This document shows positions 17,296 to 20,917 of a DNA stretch of 20,917 nucleotides, in pieces; position 1 is the first letter of the stretch; each line of letters begins with the position of its first letter. Both the position numbers and the translations under genes were made by a program. Under the pieces are notes generated by a model, which was not told where the DNA came from, made no database searches, and saw nothing but the letters and a program-made list of their open reading frames with translations. The DNA lies in assembly GCA_905250885.1 (NCBI GenBank), contig CAJNOQ010003237.1, positions 1 to 20,917 on the forward strand, in the 5' to 3' direction. This stretch comes from Didymodactylos carnosus (lineage: Eukaryota > Rotifera > Eurotatoria > Philodinida > Philodinidae).

Positions 17296-18180
17296 AGTTA
17301 TTGTATTATTGTGAATTTTTTGACCAATTTAATTCTCTTCTCATTATTTATATTTTAGATTTATGTACTCCTAGTCGGATATTGTCATTTAACTGTGATA
17401 TTGCTACCTTTTTTTATTGTTCTTTTTATACTCGAGATCCTTTTATATATATTTATTATTCACGATCATAAGTAATGTATATTTAACAAAGCATGGATTC
17501 ACGTCGACATGAGAAATATGAGTTTGTGTCGTTGAGCTCTTTGTCTACGAATTAGATGTTAATTGAGATGTTGTATGTGGAAACTGGTTGATGTTGAGCT
17601 TTGCAGGAACTCTTTAACTTAAGGAGTTCAAAGAAGTCCGGGAGTCCGTTTTCTCTCCCTTGATTTATTAAAGAAACAAGCGTAATAGAGTGAAAAGAAA
17701 ATTGATTGCTTCAGTTTGTTTTAGAGAAATAATGAGGCAATAGTCCTTATATAATTTTTAAGATTTCAGATCGAATTTATTTTGTGAAACCTATACCATC
17801 TCTCATTTTTATTATTATTGTATTCATATTCATTTCATTTATTTTGGCGTAAATGGTAAAACCAGGGAAACAGACAAGAAGCAATTAACAAAAGCATAGA
17901 TATAGAAAGTATTCAGGGAAAAAATAAGAAAAGTAAAAACATGAAGAACAGATTGAAACATTTCTACTACTTGGTTAAGAACAACATCATTGTAACATCG
18001 ATTATAAACGTTTAATGGCAGGATTTGGGAAATAGACGTTAGATACTTTTTAGCAGCTATTCTAAAATGATTAAATCTATTTATTTAGAGTTTTCGACTC
18101 ATCCGAGTCATCATCGACAAAAATTACACGAATTAGAAAAGTTAAATAGAGTAAAACTATCGACTGCTTATGAAGCACAC
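17296..18180. other. AT-rich stretch, nothing recognised
   Basis: No ORF or two-armed repeat was supported. It follows directly after the right arm of the inverted duplication. Confidence 0.4.
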
Positions 18181-18705
18181 CCTAGTGAAACTTCTTGTAA
18201 CCAAGAGCTTGACTTCTTGAATTTTTTCAGTAAGATCTTGATTCAAGATCTTGGTAAGAAAATATAAGAATTCAAGAAATTTCAAGAAGTCAAGATCTTG
18301 AACATCTTATAATTTCTTGACTTCTTGTACCAAGATCTTGGAAATTCTTGAATCATCGTTTTGTTTTACATTCTAGTGTAAATATAAGTGCGAATATTTT
18401 CACACTTAGAATAAGTTCGATTTTTTTTGCTTCGTGACCATAGTTGTTTAAGGAAGAATCTATGATTCTATATCGTCGTATATTCAGTGGCTACGACTGT
18501 CATAAATAAAAACAAAATGTAAAGAAAATTTGTCATTCTTGCTCTTGCAACATCTTGAGTGGCTTCACTCAAGATCTCGAAATTTCTTAATACAAGATCT
18601 TGAGTGAAAAATTCAAGAATCCAAGATCTTGACTTCTTGGTGTTTTTTCCAAGATCTTGTGACACTTCTTAACCCAAGACCTTGGGTATAAGAAGTTCCA
18701 CTAGG
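18181..18705. mobile_element. 525-bp TIR element with CAAGATCTTG repeats
   Basis: The left end CCTAGTGAAACTTCTTGTAA (18181) is matched by the inverted right end CCTAGTGGAACTTCTTATAC (from 18705). Inside, the 10-bp palindrome CAAGATCTTG occurs at 18244, 18291, 18331, 18593, 18622 and 18650, with variants at 18231 and 18570, in two clusters next to the two ends. GACTTCTTG/CAAGAAGTC motifs accompany them. No transposase ORF. Likely a non-autonomous DNA transposon with subterminal binding sites. Confidence 0.7.
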
Positions 18706-19117
18706 ACATGCGCATTTATATATACTTTTTTAGTTGTTCTTTTTCTTTCCTTTCCGCATCACGTGAGAATGATGTAGAATGATGATGGCTTACACGAACG
18801 CTATTCTTCTAAATATATAAAATATCTAAGTCCTACTGCATAAAACAAAATCTACTTTTGCTTCAGAATATCGTTACCATAATTTTTCCAGCAAGTTATC
18901 CAACAGCCCTGAAAAATTCGGGTTTCTGAATAATCTGTTATGCTGCAGAACCTAAATAAAAATTATGAGACTGGTAACTTCGCAAAGCAAAGATTTCTGA
19001 TGAAAATGAGCCGATCAGCGCCTCTACAGGATATTCGGAGCAAAAGTTATAACTATTTTACTTAACGTCCGAAAAATCATCACCATACACTACCGCCATG
19101 ATATCTCAGAAACAACT
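18706..19117. other. AT-rich stretch, nothing recognised
   Basis: No gene or two-armed repeat seen. Confidence 0.4.
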
Positions 19118-19666
19118 CATATCTTAGAGATGAGATGGTGTTCGTAAGAAACCACTATCATTCACACATTTCGTAAGACGCAGACGGTTTTTCTTGCCTT
19201 CCTATATATGAACGTTTGACTATGGAACGAGACAAATGAATAAAGTTATACTGTTGTCTTTCACTACTGAATGAAAGTGAAAGTTTTATTTCATATTCTT
19301 TGAAAGTGTATCGATACATTTCAGGCAACATGTGAAAGGGTGAGTCATAGGAACGAAAAAGACTAAACGCAGGCAAATAATCCTAAAACAGGCGCTATAC
19401 TCAATAACAGGCTACTTGAGTTTATGAGTTGCCTTTCACAACTTTCACGATTTTTTTTGAAACGATTAACGCATAGCCAGACAGAAAAGAAAATACGTAT
19501 ATGAAATGAATATAAGTGAAAGTTTCGTTATTCATTCTCCTTTCATTCAAATGAAACACTACTATATATAGTTAACGTTACAGAAAAGAGAAGAAATTTC
19601 GTGTGACGTTATACAAAGAGAACGAAAAAGTATAACGTTAGTCGTTCATATCATCTCTAAGATATC
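19118..19666. repeat. Possible inverted-repeat element (ATATCTTAGAGATGA)
   Basis: ATATCTTAGAGATGA at about 19118 recurs inverted at about 19652-19666. Just inside are TATGAACG/CGTTCATA motifs. The interior has several GAAAGTGAAAG and TTTCATTCA motifs. The arms are short, so this is tentative. Confidence 0.35.
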
Positions 19667-19732
19667 TATCTATTCAGCATTCTTCGCTCACTTCAAATTC
19701 CTTGCTATGAGGAGGGCTTACAATTTATTAAC

Positions 19733-19892
19733 AAAATAATAAATTGCGCCGTTCCTAGAATAAATGGCTTACCTACACTTTTTTCCGAATAAATGGCCAT
19801 ACAGTTGCCAATCCTGGACGATTCTCTACAATAAACGCCGAATATCTAGCATAAACAGCATAGCCATTTATTACTCTCCAGCATAAACGGCT
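19733..19892. repeat. Cluster of dispersed ATAAAYGGC motifs
   Basis: Related units AATAAATTGCGCC, AGAATAAATGGC, CGAATAAATGGC, ACAATAAACGCC, AGCATAAACAGC and AGCATAAACGGC lie in the same direction within 160 bp, with one inverted GCCATTTATT at 19863. The spacing is irregular. Confidence 0.5.
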
Positions 19893-20819
19893 CTTTCTCT
19901 TCATAAGTTGTCTTAACTCGCACTTCTTCGAGAACATTTTGCAGTGAAAGTTTAATGCGAGCTGACAAGGCTTTGATCTGGTTATAATCTTTATTTGAAA
20001 GGGAACGGCCAGTATGAGTAGCGAGTGAGGTAGTAAATTCAGATGATGTACACAGTTAATTCACCGCTCTGCTCCCGTATCTAAATAGGTCTCGTTTTCG
20101 GTGCCCACAATGCTACACAATCGGATTTCTGAACAAGTTTTCTGTTGAGGCACATCTCTTTCGCAGATTAACTCAGTCTGGTGTGTCACAAAAAGGAAGG
20201 AAAAACAACAACTTTTGATATAAAAGAGTCACTTAAAAAGAAAGTGTGTCCGAAGGTAGCTGAAACACTGATTTCACCGTGTTTTACCCGGTTTTCTCGT
20301 CGGGAACATAATGCAGTCAGGGTCAATCATTCACCTCAGACCCACTTTGAAGTTGAGATCAAACGTGTACACAGCAGTTTTATTAACACGCTCTGTCTTT
20401 ATGTAAATCCTTTCTACTTAATAAGAACCATATTAATAGTTTTTTCGTATGTATTTCTCAATTATAGTTTGCCATATAACTGGCATTTGATCTCAGAATA
20501 AAAGTGAGAGTGGTTAAATGTTTCATAGCTCGCCAGTGAGTTTCACCGTAAGGTAACATTTGCCGTATGCGAAGAAAACATTCACGTTTGGACTTTCAGA
20601 GAATGTATATCCATAGATATTATCACTAGGATCAGTTCGTTATTAGAGCCAATCTAATATTCTGCAAATGAGGCGGAATGGCTGAGCCCCAATCCTCTGT
20701 GCGTCAAACAGAACCGAACTGATCATCGTTACATCCTGAGAGTCACTAACGGCAAAGCGATATTACACCGAGGATACTCACAATTGTTATACCCTAGACA
20801 AATTTTTTTTGAAATTTCT
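19893..20819. other. Nothing supportable; one weak ORF
   Basis: An open frame at 20181-20501 (106 codons, starting at GTG, not ATG) has a basic first half and a hydrophobic C-terminal stretch, but no recognisable family. I treat it as chance. Confidence 0.4.
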
Positions 20820-20917
20820 GATAAGAATCTTATCCGATTCTTATCAGATTCGTATATAAGAAGTGGCACGAAAGTTGCACGAATTTCGTAAGAATCAGAT
20901 AAGAATCGAGTAAGAAT
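20820..20917. repeat. GATAAGAATC palindromic repeat cluster cut by window end
   Basis: GATAAGAATC at 20820-20829, its inverse GATTCTTATC at 20836-20845, another direct copy at 20898-20907, and partial GTAAGAATC at 20888 and 20910. This looks like one end of an element built like the one at 18181-18705, continuing beyond the window. Confidence 0.55.

Noticed and set aside
19711-19735. GGCTTACAATTTATTAAC, reminiscent of the bdelloid spliced-leader start
   Set aside because: Matches the remembered leader only in part and lacks a following donor and Sm-site layout.
20181-20501. 106-codon plus-strand ORF
   Set aside because: Starts with GTG, not ATG; no domain, and ends in AT-rich hydrophobic sequence typical of chance frames.
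1-20917. CRISPR arrays, bacterial operons, prophage genes
   Set aside because: No regular direct repeats with unique spacers and no prokaryotic gene layout; introns show a eukaryote.

Overview
The window looks like a piece of a small, AT-rich animal genome. Its one clear gene is split into about 22 short coding exons with GT..AG introns, mostly 50-60 bp long, and encodes a membrane protein with many EGF-like repeats. The repeat style (C-S-P-x-C, N-G-G-T-C-T-A-P-N-T-C, W-T-G, C-Q-T) and the compact introns fit a bdelloid rotifer such as Rotaria or Adineta. That assignment is an inference from style; nothing in the window proves it. There is no bacterial operon structure.

Positions 1499-11632 (minus strand) hold the gene. 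I rebuilt it exon by exon; all exon lengths and phases agree. It gives about 800 residues: a Gln-rich cytoplasmic segment, one signal-anchor helix, then 20 six-cysteine EGF-like domains outside the cell, ending in a short tail. The exon with the start codon was not found and should lie above 11632. EGF exons are flanked by phase-1 introns, so domains can be duplicated or lost as cassettes. Domains 16-20 form a separate subfamily with a longer C3-C4 loop, and 16/17 and 18/19 look like a duplicated pair. Three domains are cut internally by small introns at three different places. Three exons hold several domains joined exactly as if the introns had been removed.

Three introns are much longer (1.2, 1.9 and 3.1 kb). 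Two of them carry inverted-repeat elements: a 1255-bp TIR element with a foldback inside it (4676-5930), a 213-bp MITE with palindromic ends (8752-8964), a hairpin (6680-6730), and tRNA-like boxes near 8250-8650. The window also opens with a 257-bp element bounded by 43-bp inverted repeats.

From about 11.6 kb to the end I see no convincing gene, only a few weak ORFs. This part is a field of non-autonomous DNA elements: 13169-13758 (TATCTAGATA repeats), 14599-14942 (foldback), a nested complex at 15897-17295, 18181-18705 (CAAGATCTTG repeats), and an element cut by the window end (20820-20917). In the nested complex, a hAT-like insertion with an 8-bp target duplication sits inside a TIR element, and a ~297-bp segment was then copied in inverted orientation. 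A 97-bp poly-G run ending in N at 14063-14160 is probably an assembly fault.
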